64,000 nucleotides of DNA from assembly GCA_963667575.2 (NCBI GenBank), contig CAXXHY010000015.1, forward strand, positions 186,001 to 250,000, written 5' to 3'. Origin of the DNA: G963665495 sp963667575. Its GTDB lineage: Bacteria; Desulfobacterota; Desulfovibrionia; Desulfovibrionales; Desulfovibrionaceae. The notes under the pieces are model-generated. The model did not search any database. It was not told where the DNA came from and saw only the letters and a program-made list of their open reading frames with translations. This document shows, piece after piece, positions 62,732 to 64,000 of the stretch. The first letter of the stretch is position 1, and every line of letters starts with the position of its first letter. The position numbers and the translations under genes were made by a program.

Positions 62732-63767
62732 TCTTTTCTCCTTTTCCCTGCGACTGCTCCCAACTGTCAATTTTCTTTTCCAATCGAAGTACCCTGCGCG
62801 CCAGTTCAGGCAATTTAGGCAAAGCAGCCATGACGCGCAAAAATGTGGACCGCTCCAGTTGAGGCGTACCCGCCACAACCGAGCCGTTTTCCAGCGAGCG
62901 CGAAATACCCGCCTGCGGGCCTATGACGCTGCCGGAACCGATTTTCAAATGTCCGGAAAGCCCTGCCTGCCCGGCTACAGTGACCTGATCTCCCAGCTTG
63001 GTACTGCCGGAAACGCCCACCTGCGCCACGATAATGCAATGATTGCCGACTTCCACATTGTGGGCAAGCATCACGAGATTGTCGATCTTGGTGCCGGATC
63101 CGATTTTGGTGGTTCCCAAAGTGGCCCTGTCGATTGTCGTATTGGCGCCGATTTCCACGCCGTCACCGATTTCCGTATGCCCCAGCTGGGGGATCTTAAA
63201 TAATCCGGTGGGCGAAGGAGCAAACCCGAATCCATCGCTTCCAAGTACGACGCCAGGATTCAGAATGACTCCGTTGCCAAGCACGGTCCCGGCCATGAGC
63301 ACAACATTGGGATACAAAATGCATTGGTCGCCTATCTTGCTGTTCTCGCCGATATAGCAACCCGAAAATATTGTAGTATTCCGGCCGATGGAAACTCCCG
63401 CGCCCACGTACGCAAAAGGATAAATGGTACATCCCGGTGCGATGCTAGCGGAAGGGTCGATACTGGCCTGATCGCTGATGCCTTTGAAAGAGCCTTGTGG
63501 TTTGGCAAAAAGCGTCGCGGCTCTGGCAAAATCCAGATAGGGATTGGCGCTAACCAATGGTCGTTGAACTTTTTCCGCAAATTCAGCCGTAACAAAGACC
63601 GCCCCTGCAGAAGTACTGGGAAGCAGATCGATGTACTTGGGATTCGCCAAAAAACTCAGTTCATTGGGCCCGGCCTTATCAAGCGTGTTGACGCCATGAA
63701 TTTCAATGTCGTCGCCCGAATAATCCAGGCCAAGCTGCTGTGCCAGTGCCGCGAGCTGTAAGGTCAT
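62724..63767 (-). CDS. lpxD: UDP-3-O-(3-hydroxymyristoyl)glucosamine N-acyltransferase LpxD
   Basis: 347 residues. N-terminal uridine-binding domain (LAQQLGLDYSGDDIEIHGVNTLDKAGPNELSFLANPKY), then the hexapeptide beta-helix with the catalytic His in NLVMLAHNVEVGNHCIIVAQ and the expected GSDGFGFAPSPTG. Third step of lipid A synthesis. It overlaps fabZ by 8 bp and follows the ompH/skp gene by 13 bp. Confidence 0.95.
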   Translation of the reverse strand: MTLQLAALAQQLGLDYSGDDIEIHGVNTLDKAGPNELSFLANPKYIDLLPSTSAGAVFVTAEFAEKVQRPLVSANPYLDFARAATLFAKPQGSFKGISDQASIDPSASIAPGCTIYPFAYVGAGVSIGRNTTIFSGCYIGENSKIGDQCILYPNVVLMAGTVLGNGVILNPGVVLGSDGFGFAPSPTGLFKIPQLGHTEIGDGVEIGANTTIDRATLGTTKIGSGTKIDNLVMLAHNVEVGNHCIIVAQVGVSGSTKLGDQVTVAGQAGLSGHLKIGSGSVIGPQAGISRSLENGSVVAGTPQLERSTFLRVMAALPKLPELARRVLRLEKKIDSWEQSQGKGEKND

Positions 63768-63780
63768 ATTCTTCTACCGT

Positions 63781-64000
63781 CTATTTGGCCGCGTTGAAGG
63801 CCTTGAGAATTTCGTCCGTCAAATCAAGCGCCTTGGTTGCGTAAAGCACAGTGGTCTTGGCATTGAGCACCAGGTCGTAGCCATTTTTCTTGGCGTAATC
63901 CTGGGTAGTCTTGACCAGCAGGGAGATGACAGGTTCGATGATGGTCTTCTGTGCCTGGGAGAACTCTTCCTGGGACTTTCTGCGCGCCTGCTCGAAAGCG
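63781..64000 (-). CDS. OmpH/Skp-family periplasmic chaperone (C-terminal part)
   Basis: The last ~72 codons of a gene that starts beyond the window. Readable as ...AFEQARRKSQEEFSQAQKTIIEP, then IISLLVKTTQDYAKKNGYDLVLNAKTTVLYATKALDLTDEIL-like strand and tail. This is the helix-strand end typical of Skp/OmpH, and the place before lpxD is the usual one. Confidence 0.85.
   Translation of the reverse strand, partial: AFEQARRKSQEEFSQAQKTIIEPVISLLVKTTQDYAKKNGYDLVLNAKTTVLYATKALDLTDEILKAFNAAK

Noticed and set aside
1..64000. CRISPR arrays, transposases, prophage genes, rRNA or tRNA genes
   Set aside because: Read for direct repeats with spacers, DDE motifs, phage structural proteins and RNA signatures; nothing convincing found. 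A tRNA could have been missed without a dedicated search.

Overview
The window looks like chromosomal DNA of a Desulfovibrionales-type sulfate-reducing bacterium (moderately GC-rich deltaproteobacterium). The evidence is combined: an hrcA-grpE-dnaK operon behind a CIRCE operator, a lipid A operon of skp/ompH-lpxD-fabZ-lpxA-lpxI type, a PglB/STT3-like oligosaccharyltransferase, a GGGtGRT/NifU-like gene pair, a DctP-plus-hybrid-kinase cluster and many large hybrid histidine kinases. No rRNA, tRNA, insertion sequence, prophage or CRISPR array was recognised. The taxonomic call is inference from gene content.

Layout. 0-11.7 kb is envelope and glycan biology: a short tandem repeat, a multidomain glycosyltransferase, a deacetylase-like secreted protein, a FecR-domain/transglutaminase-TPR pair divergent from an autotransporter-type barrel protein, the oligosaccharyltransferase, and a secreted phytase-esterase-like protein. 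11.8-16.3 kb holds an orphan receiver protein and the heat-shock operon. 16.8-21.2 kb holds a secreted beta-helix protein with a C-terminal anchor-like tail and an LppC/LpoA-like lipoprotein. 21.4-25.1 kb holds gatC-gatA and the convergent GGGtGRT/scaffold pair. 25.5-38.2 kb is mostly housekeeping: mnmA, mtaB, DUF4416, yicC-remA-gmk, a TPR protein, an HDOD protein, recJ, a histidine kinase, an FmdB-type zinc ribbon and corA. 38.3-56.5 kb starts with an M15 peptidase and is dominated by signalling: two hybrid kinases behind a DctP-like binding protein, gap with a GAF-domain partner, an Rsm22-like methyltransferase, a RACo-like reductive activator, an EamA transporter, a receiver protein, a kinase with Hpt domain, and a double-Cache chemoreceptor. 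56.8-58.9 kb has an HTH/coiled-coil protein, a tiny coiled-coil protein and a MotA/TolQ/ZorA-like membrane protein. 59.2-64 kb has serS and the lipid A operon, cut by the window end.

Sequence quality. Several genes that should be intact are broken by single-base indels, often in homopolymers. They include dnaK (two), gatC (one) and gatA (more than ten), as well as the GGGtGRT and scaffold genes, the large glycosyltransferase, the beta-helix gene and the LppC gene. In several cases removing or adding the inferred bases restores a frame of exactly the expected length. I read these as consensus errors rather than gene death; they are densest between about 21.6 and 25.0 kb.

How the parts connect. 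Lipid A synthesis, the OST, the glycosyltransferase, the LppC-like lipoprotein and several secreted proteins form a cell-surface theme. The DctP-kinase-kinase cluster, the chemoreceptor and the Hpt kinase form a signalling theme. The least-understood items are the GGGtGRT/NifU-like pair, the orphan ZorA-like channel protein with its small coiled-coil neighbours, and the FecR-transglutaminase pair opposite an autotransporter barrel.
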